Source of the DNA: an uncultured Oscillospiraceae bacterium
Lineage (GTDB): Bacteria > Bacillota > Clostridia > Oscillospirales > Oscillospiraceae
Direction: 5' to 3'
DNA length: 64,000 nt
Assembly (NCBI GenBank): GCA_934512135.1
Contig: CAKSWT010000002.1
Location: 193,292 to 257,291, forward strand
The notes under the pieces are model-generated. The model saw nothing but the letters and a program-made list of their open reading frames with translations. It was not told the origin of the DNA and ran no database searches. A program made the translations under genes and the position numbers. This document shows, one piece after another, positions 52,597 to 61,608 of this stretch. The stretch's first letter is position 1. Each line of letters opens with the position of its first letter.

Positions 52597-53535
52597 ATGG
52601 AGCTTTTATCCTCCATTTTCACACTCAGCACCGCCCAGACCGCCATGGAATTGGGATGCATTTACGCTTTGGTTGCTCTGGCCCTGTTCCTGAGCTTTTC
52701 AATTCTAAATATCGCTGACCTCTCCACCGACGGCTGCTTCACCCTGGGTTGCGCAGTGTGCTGTCAGGTGACGCTGCTGGGGCACCCGATTTTGGGACTG
52801 CTGGCTGCCATGCTGGCCGGCGTACTGTCCGGCTACATCACAGCTTTTCTCCAGACCAAGCTGGGCGTTGCCAGCATTCTTGCGGGTATTATTGTCAATA
52901 CCGGGCTGTATACGGTAAATCTTGCCGTCATGGGATTCTCTTCCACCCTTAGTGTGTTTAAGTGCGACACCATCTTCTCCATGGCAAAGGCCGCTCTGGA
53001 GCCTGTCATGGGGAGCTGGTACAAATTCTTTGTGGCGGCAGCCATTGTGCTGGTAATGGGGGGACTGCTCACCTGGTTCCTCAAAACCCGGCTTGGCCTG
53101 TCCATCCGTGCCACCGGCGACAGTCCGGACATGATCAAGGCGTCCTCGGTGAATCCCTCCTTTACCATCACGGTGGGCCTTTGCATTTCCGGCAGCTTTA
53201 CGGCGCTGTCCGGCGCCGTATTGGCCCAGTATCAGAAGAGCTGCGACATCAATCTGGGAACCGGCATGGTGACCATCGCACTGGCGTCTTTGATTATTGG
53301 CGAGACTCTGGTGGGGAAGGGCGGCATGTTCCGCCGGGTGCTGGGCGCCATCATCGGTTCCTGTCTGTACCGTCTGTTTGTGGCCGTAGCTCTGCGGCTA
53401 AACGTTCCCGCCGAATGCATGAAGCTGGTCTCTGCGCTGATTGTCGCCATCGCCATTGCATCGCCCACCATGAAGCGTTTTATTGCCTTCCAGAAACAGA
53501 AAATCCAGCGCAGAAAGGAAGGTGCCTCATGCTGA
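52597..53535 (+). CDS. trpY: ABC transporter permease, TrpY-type
   Basis: 312 aa integral membrane permease of the branched-chain amino acid (LivH-like) superfamily, about 8-9 helices; FSILNIADLSTDGCFTLG and LGLSIRATGDSPDMIKASSV are typical of the TrpY/YufP-like group. GAGGAGGG site. The ATPase gene overlaps its end by 7 bases. Confidence 0.92.
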   Translation: MELLSSIFTLSTAQTAMELGCIYALVALALFLSFSILNIADLSTDGCFTLGCAVCCQVTLLGHPILGLLAAMLAGVLSGYITAFLQTKLGVASILAGIIVNTGLYTVNLAVMGFSSTLSVFKCDTIFSMAKAALEPVMGSWYKFFVAAAIVLVMGGLLTWFLKTRLGLSIRATGDSPDMIKASSVNPSFTITVGLCISGSFTALSGAVLAQYQKSCDINLGTGMVTIALASLIIGETLVGKGGMFRRVLGAIIGSCLYRLFVAVALRLNVPAECMKLVSALIVAIAIASPTMKRFIAFQKQKIQRRKEGASC

Positions 53536-54338
53536 AGCTCACGAATATCTCAAAAACCTTCAATGCCGGCACCGTCAATGAGAAAAAGGCGCTGGACGGC
53601 ATCACGCTGACCCTCCCCCAGGGGGATTTCGCCACCATTGTCGGCTCCAATGGCGCAGGAAAATCCACACTGTTCGGCGCCATTGCCGGGACCTTTTATG
53701 TGGATGACGGCACAGTGGAGCTGGACGGCCAGAACATCACGTTCGCCCCGGAATATCACCGAAGCCATTCCATCGGGCATCTGTTCCAGGATCCGCTAAA
53801 GGGCACCGCGCCCAACATGACCATTGAGGAAAATCTGGCCATTGCCTACCTTCGCCAGTCCCGGTCCCGGTTTGCATTTTTTAGCAGAGTCAGCAAAAAA
53901 GAGCGGGAGATGTTCCGGGATATGCTGGCGCAGCTGGACATGGGACTGGAAGACCGCATGAAAAACCCCGTTGGCCTCCTCTCCGGCGGCCAGCGCCAGG
54001 CGCTGACCTTGCTTATGGCCACTATGGTTACGCCGAAGCTGCTGCTTCTGGACGAGCACACTGCCGCCCTGGACCCCGCCACTGCGGAGAAGGTTCTGGA
54101 AATCACTCGCAAGGTGGTTGCCCAGCGGAATATCACCTGCCTTATGGTCACCCACAATATGAAGCAGGCCCTGACCATGGGAAACCGCACGCTGATGATG
54201 GATGCGGGGCATATCGTCCTGGATGTCTCCGGGGAGGAGCGGCAGCATATGACCGTAGACGACCTGCTTGCCCAGTTTTCCCAAAAAGCCGGAAAGGCAT
54301 TGGATAACGATCGAATTCTTACCACCGCCGCAGAATAA
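53529..54338 (+). CDS. trpZ: ABC transporter ATPase, TrpZ-type
   Basis: 269 aa. Walker A GSNGAGKST, signature LLSGGQRQAL (LSGGQ), Walker B LLLLDEHTAALDP, H-loop MVTHNM. The DEHTAALDP form (His after Glu) is characteristic of this uptake family. Starts inside the permease gene, so the operon is translationally coupled. Confidence 0.95.
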   Translation: MLKLTNISKTFNAGTVNEKKALDGITLTLPQGDFATIVGSNGAGKSTLFGAIAGTFYVDDGTVELDGQNITFAPEYHRSHSIGHLFQDPLKGTAPNMTIEENLAIAYLRQSRSRFAFFSRVSKKEREMFRDMLAQLDMGLEDRMKNPVGLLSGGQRQALTLLMATMVTPKLLLLDEHTAALDPATAEKVLEITRKVVAQRNITCLMVTHNMKQALTMGNRTLMMDAGHIVLDVSGEERQHMTVDDLLAQFSQKAGKALDNDRILTTAAE

Positions 54339-54343
54339 ACAAA

Positions 54344-54380
54344 CAGCCCGTCTGCAACACCTTGCAGGCGGGCTCAGTTT
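54344..54380. terminator. terminator hairpin, left copy flanking repeat element 2
   Basis: Stem AGCCCGTCTGCAA / TTGCAGGCGGGCT (one wobble) with CACC loop, then GTTT. Ends the trpXYZ operon. An almost identical hairpin (3 differences in 37 bases) lies at 54573-54609 on the other side of the repeat. Confidence 0.8.
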
Positions 54381-54572
54381 GTCAAAAAACCTCGTAGAGT
54401 TTCGCCGCCGCAGCGGCGAAATAGGATCAAATCATGTTCCGCCGGGGCGTGTACATGGCGGAACATACCTCTCGGCCTGAAAGTGTGGCTTTTGTGCGCT
54501 TTGCGCACAAAAATGCGCGCATCAGGCCGCAACCCCTTTGTCGGAAAAGCCCTCCGGCTTTTTCGACAGTCT
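54381..54572 (+). repeat. structured intergenic repeat element, copy 2
   Basis: 192 bp, non-coding, inverted relative to 6293-6490 and about 90% identical by eye. Contains the stems TTTCGCCGC / GCGGCGAAA, TGTTCCGCC / GGCGGAACA, the outer CGGCCTGA / TCAGGCCG enclosing a perfect TTTTGTGCGC / GCGCACAAAA hairpin, and GTCGGAAAAGCC / GGCTTTTTCGAC. Relative to copy 1 the second stem changes one T-A pair to G-C on both arms, a compensatory substitution. Lies between convergent genes and is bracketed by a duplicated terminator. Confidence 0.75.
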
Positions 54573-54609
54573 CAGCCCGTCTGCAACACCTTGCAGACGG
54601 GCTGAGCTT
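54573..54609. terminator. terminator hairpin, right copy flanking repeat element 2
   Basis: Stem CAGCCCGTCTGCAA / TTGCAGACGGGCTG with CACC loop, extended by flanking CT and AG; on the minus strand it ends the thioesterase transcript. Direct duplicate of 54344-54380. Confidence 0.75.
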
Positions 54610-54622
54610 ATTTCAGATGGTA

Positions 54623-55375
54623 TTATAGTCCCTCCGCGGAGCTCATGCGAATGGTGCAGTCAAAGCGGTCCGTACCATCCGGACCAACTCCGTGGATATA
54701 GAGCTTGCCCTCAGACTTTCCCCGATACAGGCTGATCTCCTCTCCGGCAAAGCATTCATTCACATAGGAGATCAGAATCTCCTGCATAAACACGCCTTGG
54801 GGCCTCAGATTCAGCTCTGCCGCATCTGAGGCAAGGTCCACATACCGGGTGTTGTTGATATGACCGTTGATGTCCGTGTCACTGTAGTAGAGCCTCCGGC
54901 GGTCATGAAGCTCCATGCTCTCCGGGAATGTAATGCGGGAGAGCTGGATGTTCTTAGCCGTAGGCGGATCCACCTCCGGATATTCCGGCAGGTGCTCCAG
55001 GCTGATGGGACGCTTTGTTTTTCGGTTGGCCAGAACCCATACGGTGGTTGCCTCTCCCACCTGTTCGTCCCCCACCAGAAGATCACAGTCCCGGTACACC
55101 CGCGTTCCCTGGGGATGGCGCACTGTGACATTTACTGTAAGGGTTTCGCCCCAGATGATGGGCCGCTTTAGCTTCACCCAAATTCGCAGAACCATCCAAT
55201 AGCAGTTGTATTTCGCCAGCACATCGTCCCGGCTTGTGCCGACTTGCTGGGAGTGGTCTGTAATGGCCCGCTGAAGATATACAAACAGCGCCGAAGGCCG
55301 AATCTCATAGGCGGCATCGGTATCCGTAGAGGAGATATGGAAGGATGCGGTATAGTTCCCAAGAGAAAGAGACAT
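54623..55375 (-). CDS. acyl-ACP thioesterase
   Basis: 250 aa double hot-dog acyl-ACP thioesterase of the FatA/FatB-like family found in Clostridia. First hot-dog about 1-140 (SFHISSTDTDAAYEIRPSAL), second about 150-250 with DTDINGHINNTRYVDLASDA, the conserved N-x-H-x-NN catalytic segment. Releases free fatty acids from acyl carrier protein. Monocistronic, convergent with trpXYZ. Confidence 0.92.
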   Translation of the reverse strand: MSLSLGNYTASFHISSTDTDAAYEIRPSALFVYLQRAITDHSQQVGTSRDDVLAKYNCYWMVLRIWVKLKRPIIWGETLTVNVTVRHPQGTRVYRDCDLLVGDEQVGEATTVWVLANRKTKRPISLEHLPEYPEVDPPTAKNIQLSRITFPESMELHDRRRLYYSDTDINGHINNTRYVDLASDAAELNLRPQGVFMQEILISYVNECFAGEEISLYRGKSEGKLYIHGVGPDGTDRFDCTIRMSSAEGL

Positions 55376-55567
55376 AGCTTAGACCTCGTTTCCGTATTTG
55401 CTTTAGTATACCAGATTCCAGTGGAAATATAAATGAGGCATTTGCACAAAAAAGTCATGGTTTCTCCCCTGGCAATTTACGGTTTCTTTGACGCTGCAAA
55501 GTTTTCTTCCATTTTTCCGTCTGCTGTGGTACACTGATGATACTGTCATGAAATGAGGGATAATCAC

Positions 55568-57748
55568 ATGGGAAAGATATTGGTACTGGCAGAAAAGCCC
55601 TCTGTGGGCCGTGAGCTTGCCCGGGTCCTTGGCTGCACAAAAAGCGGCAACGGCTGTTTGGAGGGCTCACAGTATATCGTCACATGGGCATTGGGACACC
55701 TTGTGACCCTGGCGGACCCGGACGTCTATGATAAACGCTATGAAAAATGGGACATGCAGGATCTTCCAATGCTGCCCCAGCAGATGAAGCTGGTGGTCAT
55801 TCCTGAGTCCCGAAAACAATACCAGGCTGTTGCCGCCCTGATGAAGCGCAGCGATGTTTCCGAGCTGATTATTGCCACCGATGCCGGAAGAGAGGGGGAG
55901 CTGGTGGCCCGGTGGATTATGCAGAAGGCAGGCTGGAAGGGAAAGACCTCCCGGCTTTGGATCTCCTCTCAAACAGACAAGGCTATCCGAGATGGATTTG
56001 CCAATCTGCAGCCCAGCACACGCTATGACAGTCTCTTTCAGTCTGCCCAGGCGCGCAGTGAGGCAGACTGGCTGGTTGGCCTGAACGTCACCCGGGCCCT
56101 GACCTGCAAATACAACGCACAGCTGTCCGCCGGCCGGGTCCAGACGCCAACCTTGGCAATGATTGTTCGGCGGGAACAGGAGATACGCGCATTTACTCCA
56201 CGAGAGTTCTGGGGAATCACCGCCAATCTCTCCGGATTCCACGCCACCTGGCGGGACGAAACGGGAAACGCCAGTATATTTGACCGCAGCAAAGCCGAGG
56301 CGCTCCTTCAGCAGCTACAGGGAAAGCCCGCCGTTCTCACCAAGATTGAGCGCACGAGAAAGCAAACACCTCCCCCTGCGGCCTATGATCTCACGGAGCT
56401 CCAGCGAGATGCCAACAAAAAATACGCCTATTCTGCCAAGGAGACCCTGTCTCTGATGCAGTCTCTCTACGAGCGGCACAAGCTGCTGACTTATCCCAGA
56501 ACGGACTCCAGGTATATCTCCGACGACGTGGTCCCCACACTGCCGGAGCGTCTGCGCAGCTGCATGACTGGAGACTATAAGGCCTTGGCCCAGCAAATCT
56601 ACCGAAACAAACCGCTCCAAACAAAATATCTGGTGAACAACGCCAAGGTCACCGATCATCACGCCATTATTCCCACAGAGGAGCAGCCGGAGCTATATGC
56701 ACTGTCCGGACCGGAGAAGAATATTTACGACCTGGTCGTTCGTCGTTTTCTTGCTGTGCTGCTTCCTCCGGCCGAATATGAGGAAATTAAGCTGACCGTC
56801 ACCATTGCCGGTCAAAGCTTCACAGCCAAAGGCCGCAGCGTCTTAACCCAGGGCTGGAACGCCGCCTATGACCGGAGCTTTTCCCTGGAGGAGGACAGTG
56901 ACGAAACGGATCAGAAGCTCCCGGCCCTTAAGGAGGGCGACATCATTTCCATAGACTCCATCACCTTGCGTCCCGGAAAAACAAGCCCTCCCGCCCGATA
57001 CACCGAAGCTACCCTGCTTTCCGCCATGGAGCATCCCTCTGCCACCGTCCAGGATAAGCAGCTCTCAAAGATCCTGGAGGAGACCTCCGGCCTGGGCACC
57101 CCGGCCACCCGGGCCGACATTATCGAAAAGCTGTTTTCCACCTTTTATGTGGAGCGAAGAGGGAAGGACCTGGTTCCTACCTCCAAGGGAATTCAGCTCA
57201 TCGAGCTGGTCCCAGAGGAGCTGCGCTCTGCGGCGCTTACCGCACGCTGGGAGGGACAGCTTTCCGCCATTGCCGCAGGACAGGAAAATGCCCAAGACTT
57301 TGTCGCCGGAATGCGGAACTATGCCACAGAGCTGGTCACTGCGGTAAAAGCCAGCGATCTGAGCTACCGTCACGACAACCAGACCAGAACGCCTTGCCCG
57401 GACTGCGGGAAATATCTGCTACGGGTCAAGGGCAAACGAGGGGAGATGCTGGTTTGTCCGGACCGGGAATGCGGATACCGTAGAAGCCTGACCCAAACCA
57501 CCAATGCTCGCTGCCCCAACTGCCACAAAAAGATGGAGCTCCGCGGAGAAGGGGAGAAGCAGATGTTTGCCTGCGTCTGCGGCTACCGGGAAAAGCTCTC
57601 CGACTTCAAAAAACGCCGTTCCTCCGCCGGCGCCAACAAGCGGGATGTCCGCAAATATCTGGCGAATCAGGACACCGGTGGCGGAAACACTGCCATGGCT
57701 GCTGCTCTAGCCAAGTGGAAGGCTGCACAGGAAGGGAAGGATGACTGA
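55568..57748 (+). CDS. topB: DNA topoisomerase III
   Basis: 726 aa type IA topoisomerase. Toprim domain at the N-terminus (ILVLAEKPSVGRELARVLGC; DAGREGELVARWI), active-site Tyr in LLTYPRTDSRYIS, and C-terminal zinc ribbons (CPDCGKYLL; CPDRECGYRRS; CPNCHKKMEL) followed by a basic tail. Decatenates replication intermediates. ATG at 55568 with GAGGG is used; the in-frame ATG at 55553 lacks a site. Followed by exoA after one base. Confidence 0.94.
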   Translation: MGKILVLAEKPSVGRELARVLGCTKSGNGCLEGSQYIVTWALGHLVTLADPDVYDKRYEKWDMQDLPMLPQQMKLVVIPESRKQYQAVAALMKRSDVSELIIATDAGREGELVARWIMQKAGWKGKTSRLWISSQTDKAIRDGFANLQPSTRYDSLFQSAQARSEADWLVGLNVTRALTCKYNAQLSAGRVQTPTLAMIVRREQEIRAFTPREFWGITANLSGFHATWRDETGNASIFDRSKAEALLQQLQGKPAVLTKIERTRKQTPPPAAYDLTELQRDANKKYAYSAKETLSLMQSLYERHKLLTYPRTDSRYISDDVVPTLPERLRSCMTGDYKALAQQIYRNKPLQTKYLVNNAKVTDHHAIIPTEEQPELYALSGPEKNIYDLVVRRFLAVLLPPAEYEEIKLTVTIAGQSFTAKGRSVLTQGWNAAYDRSFSLEEDSDETDQKLPALKEGDIISIDSITLRPGKTSPPARYTEATLLSAMEHPSATVQDKQLSKILEETSGLGTPATRADIIEKLFSTFYVERRGKDLVPTSKGIQLIELVPEELRSAALTARWEGQLSAIAAGQENAQDFVAGMRNYATELVTAVKASDLSYRHDNQTRTPCPDCGKYLLRVKGKRGEMLVCPDRECGYRRSLTQTTNARCPNCHKKMELRGEGEKQMFACVCGYREKLSDFKKRRSSAGANKRDVRKYLANQDTGGGNTAMAAALAKWKAAQEGKDD

Positions 57749-57749
57749 T

Positions 57750-58511
57750 ATGAAGCTGATCTCATGGAACGTCAACGGGCTTCGCGCCTGTCTGGGCAAA
57801 GGATTTCTGGACTATTTTACCGCATCAGATGCCGACTTCTTCTGCCTCCAGGAGACAAAGCTCCAATCAGGACAGGTAGCACTGGATCTGCCTGGCTACC
57901 GCCAGTTTTGGAACTATGCAGAAAAGAAAGGCTATTCCGGCACAGCAATCTTTGCCAAGGAGGATCCCATCCTCGTCTCCTACGGTCTTGGAATTCCGGA
58001 GCTTGACACAGAGGGCCGGCTGATCACCCTGGAATACGCAGATTATTATATTGTGACCTGCTACACGCCAAACGCGCAAGAGGGGCTAAAGCGCATCGAC
58101 CACCGGATGCGTTGGGACGACGCCTTCCGGAATTATCTGACCGAGTTGGATCGGATCAAACCCGTGTTGGTCTGTGGTGACATGAATGTGGCCCACCAGG
58201 AGATTGATCTAAAAAATCCCGGCCCCAATCGCGGCAACGCCGGTTTCTCTGACCAGGAGCGCGGAAAATTTACGGAGCTGCTAAATGCGGGCTTTACGGA
58301 TTCCTTCCGGCATCTCTACCCAGACGCCACCGGACGCTACAGCTGGTGGAGCTACCGATTCAACGCCCGGAAGAACAACGCCGGATGGCGCATCGACTAT
58401 TGGCTGGTGTCTGACAGAATTCAGGACAAAATCCAAGAGGCAGCCATAGATTCCGAGACATTTGGCTCCGATCATTGTCCTGTTACCCTAGTTTTACAGG
58501 ATCCATTGTGA
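57750..58511 (+). CDS. exoA: exodeoxyribonuclease III (AP endonuclease)
   Basis: 253 aa. KLISWNVNGLRACL, FFCLQETKLQ (metal-binding Glu), LVCGDMNVAHQEIDLKNP, and the C-terminal GSDHCPV (catalytic Asp-His) define the ExoIII/APE1 family. Repairs abasic sites. ATG at 57750 is used because GGAAGGGAAGG ends 9 bases upstream; an ATG at 57741 is too close. Starts right behind topB, forming a DNA-maintenance pair. Confidence 0.95.
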   Translation: MKLISWNVNGLRACLGKGFLDYFTASDADFFCLQETKLQSGQVALDLPGYRQFWNYAEKKGYSGTAIFAKEDPILVSYGLGIPELDTEGRLITLEYADYYIVTCYTPNAQEGLKRIDHRMRWDDAFRNYLTELDRIKPVLVCGDMNVAHQEIDLKNPGPNRGNAGFSDQERGKFTELLNAGFTDSFRHLYPDATGRYSWWSYRFNARKNNAGWRIDYWLVSDRIQDKIQEAAIDSETFGSDHCPVTLVLQDPL

Positions 58512-58584
58512 AATCTGCACAAAATTATTTCGAAATTCCCGTAAAATTACTTCACCGGCTTGTCACTTTTATGAAGCAAAGTGG

Positions 58585-58612
58585 TTGACAAATGGGAGAA
58601 ACGTTGTATAAT
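58585..58612 (+). promoter_or_regulatory. promoter of the second ABC transporter operon
   Basis: Perfect TTGACA (58585-58590), 16-bp spacer, perfect TATAAT (58607-58612). Confidence 0.75.
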
Positions 58613-58668
58613 CCAATGGTGTAACGTATTAAAGCGTTTGAGCCGTTTTGATGGCTCATACCATTGGA
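58613..58668 (+). promoter_or_regulatory. structured leader sequestering the ribosome-binding site
   Basis: Outer perfect stem CCAATGGT (58613-58620) / ACCATTGG (58660-58667) encloses TGAGCC (58639-58644) / GGCTCA (58653-58658). The outer stem runs into the GGAGGG ribosome site (58666-58671), so folding could limit translation. No T-box and no terminator here, unlike the paralogous operon. Possible translational switch; ligand unknown. Confidence 0.5.
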
Positions 58669-58677
58669 GGGAACACT

Positions 58678-59760
58678 ATGAAACAAGTGAAAAAACTTCT
58701 GGCTTTGCTCACCGCAGTGGCCATGCTGGCAGCCACTACCGCCTGCGGTACTTCTGAAGGTTCTACTGCCGGTGATACAGGGACCGGCTCCGCCGCTCCC
58801 GCTGAGACCGCTGCTGCGGCCGAGACCGCCGCTACGGCAGAGGCTGCGGAAGGCTCTGCCGCTGAGGCAACCGGCGCAGAGGGCACCTATACCGTTGGCA
58901 TCTGCCAGCTCGTGCAGCACGAGGCTTTGGATGCTGCCACAGAGGGCTTCAAGCAGGCTCTCACCGATAAGCTGGGCGACAAGGTGAAGTTTGAGGAGAA
59001 GAACGCCTCCGGCGATTCCGCAAACTGCGCCACCATCATCAACGGCTTTGTTTCCAGCAATGTGGATTTGATTCTGGCCAATGCCACCGCGCCGCTTCAG
59101 GCTGCGGCTGCCGCCACCTCTGAGATTCCCGTTCTGGGCACCTCTGTCACCGATTACGCCACTGCTTTGGACATCAGCGATTGGACCGGAACCGTTGGCA
59201 CCAATGTCTCCGGCACCTCCGATCTGGCACCTCTGGATCAGCAGGCTGCCATGATTAAGGAGCTGTTCCCGGACGCTAAAACCGTTGGCCTTCTGTACTG
59301 CTCTGCTGAGCCCAACTCCGTATATCAGTGCGATACCATTGAAGGGTATCTGAAGGACGAAGGCTATGAGGTTTCCCGTTATGCCTTCACGGATACCAAC
59401 GATGTTTCTTCCGTAACGCAGTCCGCCTGCGACAGCTCCGATGTGATTTATATTCCCACCGATAACACCGCCGCCTCCAATACTGAGGCCATTGCCAATG
59501 TGGTGCTTCCTGCCGGAGTCCCCGTTGTTGCCGGTGAGGAGGGCATCTGCAAGGGCTGCGGCGTGGCAACCCTGTCCATCAGCTACTATGACCTGGGCTA
59601 CGCCACCGGCGAGATGGCCGCCAAGATCCTGACTGAGGGTGCAGATGTGTCCACCATGCCTGTAGAATTTGCAAAGAACGTCACCAAGAAGTACAACGCA
59701 GCCAACTGCGAAACCTTGGGGATTACCGTTCCCGACGGCTATGAAGCAATCGCTGACTAA
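58678..59760 (+). CDS. TrpX-family ABC transporter lipoprotein, second copy
   Basis: 360 aa. Lipoprotein signal with Cys23 (MLAATTAC), then the ABC_sub_bind fold (YTVGICQLVQHEALDAATEG; DLILANATAPLQAAAAAT; IPVLGTSVTDYATAL). Paralogue of the protein at 51.4 kb but with diverged binding-pocket motifs, so it may take a different aromatic or amino-acid-like ligand. Its leader has no T-box. Annotated as a tryptophan/aromatic-type binding protein only by family. Confidence 0.88.
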   Translation: MKQVKKLLALLTAVAMLAATTACGTSEGSTAGDTGTGSAAPAETAAAAETAATAEAAEGSAAEATGAEGTYTVGICQLVQHEALDAATEGFKQALTDKLGDKVKFEEKNASGDSANCATIINGFVSSNVDLILANATAPLQAAAAATSEIPVLGTSVTDYATALDISDWTGTVGTNVSGTSDLAPLDQQAAMIKELFPDAKTVGLLYCSAEPNSVYQCDTIEGYLKDEGYEVSRYAFTDTNDVSSVTQSACDSSDVIYIPTDNTAASNTEAIANVVLPAGVPVVAGEEGICKGCGVATLSISYYDLGYATGEMAAKILTEGADVSTMPVEFAKNVTKKYNAANCETLGITVPDGYEAIAD

Positions 59761-59773
59761 ATAATCGCAAAAG

Positions 59774-59810
59774 CAGCGGAAAGAGGGCTTCCTTTTTCCG
59801 CTGGTTTTTG
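59774..59810 (+). terminator. partial terminator between binding protein and permease genes
   Basis: Stem CAGCGGAAA / TTTCCGCTG followed by GTTTTTG. Located inside the operon; it would reduce read-through so that the binding protein exceeds the permease and ATPase. Confidence 0.65.
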
Positions 59811-59856
59811 CTGTACTATCGGAAAAATTTAAAGATTTCATAATGGGGGAGTTCCT

Positions 59857-60807
59857 ATGGATTTTCTTGCGGCACTGATGAAATCGATGCCCGGCGCAGT
59901 TGCGCAAGGCATGATTTGGGGCATTATGGCCATTGGTGTTTACATCACATACCGCATTTTGGATGTGGCCGATCTGACTGTTGACGGCTCGCTTGCCACC
60001 GGCGGCGCCGTCTGTGTTCTCTTGACCATCAATGGCACCAATATATGGGTCGCTCTGCTGGTGGCGATTCTGGTCGGCATGATGGCCGGATTCTTAACCG
60101 GGGTGTTCCACACCTTCTGCGGTATTCCAGCCATTTTGGCCGGCATTCTCACCCAGCTTGCTCTGTACTCCGTAAACCTTCGGATCATGGGCTGGGGTAC
60201 CGGCGGTGGAAAGGCAAACCTGCCCGTCAGCGTGGATAAATATCACCTGGCCGTCTCCTCTCGATTTGTTCGGGAAGTAAGTGTTTCCAATCCTATTTTT
60301 GTTCTGCTGATTTTCTGCATTGTCATTATTGCGCTGCTATACTGGTTTTTTGGCACAGAAATTGGATGTTCCCTGCGTGCCACCGGATCCAACCAGAATA
60401 TGGCCCGTGCCCAGGGGATCAATACCAATGTCACAAAGGTCCTTGGTCTGATGATTTCCAATGGTCTTGTGGCGCTGGCCGGCGCACTGCTGAGCCAGTA
60501 CCAGGGCTTCTCCGACATCAACATGGGCCGCGGCGCCATTGTCATTGGCCTGGCTGCCGTTATCATTGGTGAGGTGATTTTTGATCGTGTCTTCCACAAC
60601 TTTGCGCTGAAGCTCCTTGCCTCCATCATTGGCGCCATCATCTACTATGTGGTCATTCAGTTTGTGCTGCGTCTGGGACTCTCCACCGACGATTTGAAGC
60701 TGCTGACCGCCTTCGTGGTGGCCCTCTTCCTGGCAGTTCCCTATTGGAAGAGCAAATATTTCCCCGGCAAAACCAAGAACGGAAAGGGGGATGGCGTCCA
60801 TGCTTAA
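59857..60807 (+). CDS. ABC transporter permease, TrpY-type, second copy
   Basis: 316 aa, about 8-9 membrane helices; TYRILDVADLTVDGSLATGG and CSLRATGSNQNMARAQGINT are the same conserved regions as in the first permease. GGGGGAG site. The downstream ATPase gene overlaps its last 8 bases. Confidence 0.92.
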   Translation: MDFLAALMKSMPGAVAQGMIWGIMAIGVYITYRILDVADLTVDGSLATGGAVCVLLTINGTNIWVALLVAILVGMMAGFLTGVFHTFCGIPAILAGILTQLALYSVNLRIMGWGTGGGKANLPVSVDKYHLAVSSRFVREVSVSNPIFVLLIFCIVIIALLYWFFGTEIGCSLRATGSNQNMARAQGINTNVTKVLGLMISNGLVALAGALLSQYQGFSDINMGRGAIVIGLAAVIIGEVIFDRVFHNFALKLLASIIGAIIYYVVIQFVLRLGLSTDDLKLLTAFVVALFLAVPYWKSKYFPGKTKNGKGDGVHA

Positions 60808-61597
60808 GATCGACAATATTGTCAAGGTATTTAACCGTGGCACCGTAAATGAAAAGGTCGCCCTGAATGGCTTGAGCCTCCATCTGGAGGACGGGGACTT
60901 CTGCACTGTCATCGGCGGAAACGGCGCCGGTAAGTCCACCATGCTCAATGCTGTAGCCGGTGTGTTTCCGGTGGATTCCGGCACCATCACCATTGACGGC
61001 ATTGACGTGACCAAGCTCTCCGAGCACAAGCGGGCGAAATATATCGGTCGCGTATTCCAGGACCCCATGACAGGCACTGCGGCAACCATGCAGATTGAGG
61101 AAAACCTCGCCTTGGCTCTGCGCCGGGGCAAACGCAGAACCCTTCGCATCGGCATTACCAAAGGGGAACGGGAGCAGTACAGAGAGCTGCTGAAAATTCT
61201 GGACCTGGGTCTGGAGGATCGTCTCACCAGCCGTGTGGGGCTGCTTTCCGGCGGACAGCGTCAGGCGCTGACGCTGTTGATGGCCAGCCTGGTGAAGCCG
61301 AAGCTGCTTCTGCTGGATGAGCATACCGCTGCGCTGGATCCGAAGACTGCCGCAAAGGTCCTGGATGCCACAGAAAAGATTGTCAATCGGGACCATCTGA
61401 CCACACTGATGATTACCCATAACATGAAGGACGCCATTGCCCACGGCAACCGGCTTATTATGATGAAGGATGGTAAAATCATTCTGAACATCACAGGAGA
61501 GGAAAAGCAAAAGCTCACCGTGGAGGATCTGCTGGAGAAGTTCAACAGTGCCTCCGGCGGCGAAGAATTTGCCAATGACCGGATGATTCTCGGTTAA
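60800..61597 (+). CDS. ABC transporter ATPase, TrpZ-type, second copy
   Basis: 265 aa. Walker A GGNGAGKST, signature LLSGGQRQAL, Walker B LLLLDEHTAALDP, MITHNM. The ATG at 60800 (MLKIDNIVK, parallel to MLKLTNISK of the first copy) has GGAAAGGGGG at proper distance; ATG at 60791 is too near. Overlaps the permease gene. Confidence 0.95.
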   Translation: MLKIDNIVKVFNRGTVNEKVALNGLSLHLEDGDFCTVIGGNGAGKSTMLNAVAGVFPVDSGTITIDGIDVTKLSEHKRAKYIGRVFQDPMTGTAATMQIEENLALALRRGKRRTLRIGITKGEREQYRELLKILDLGLEDRLTSRVGLLSGGQRQALTLLMASLVKPKLLLLDEHTAALDPKTAAKVLDATEKIVNRDHLTTLMITHNMKDAIAHGNRLIMMKDGKIILNITGEEKQKLTVEDLLEKFNSASGGEEFANDRMILG

Positions 61598-61608
61598 TCG
61601 TAAAGAAT

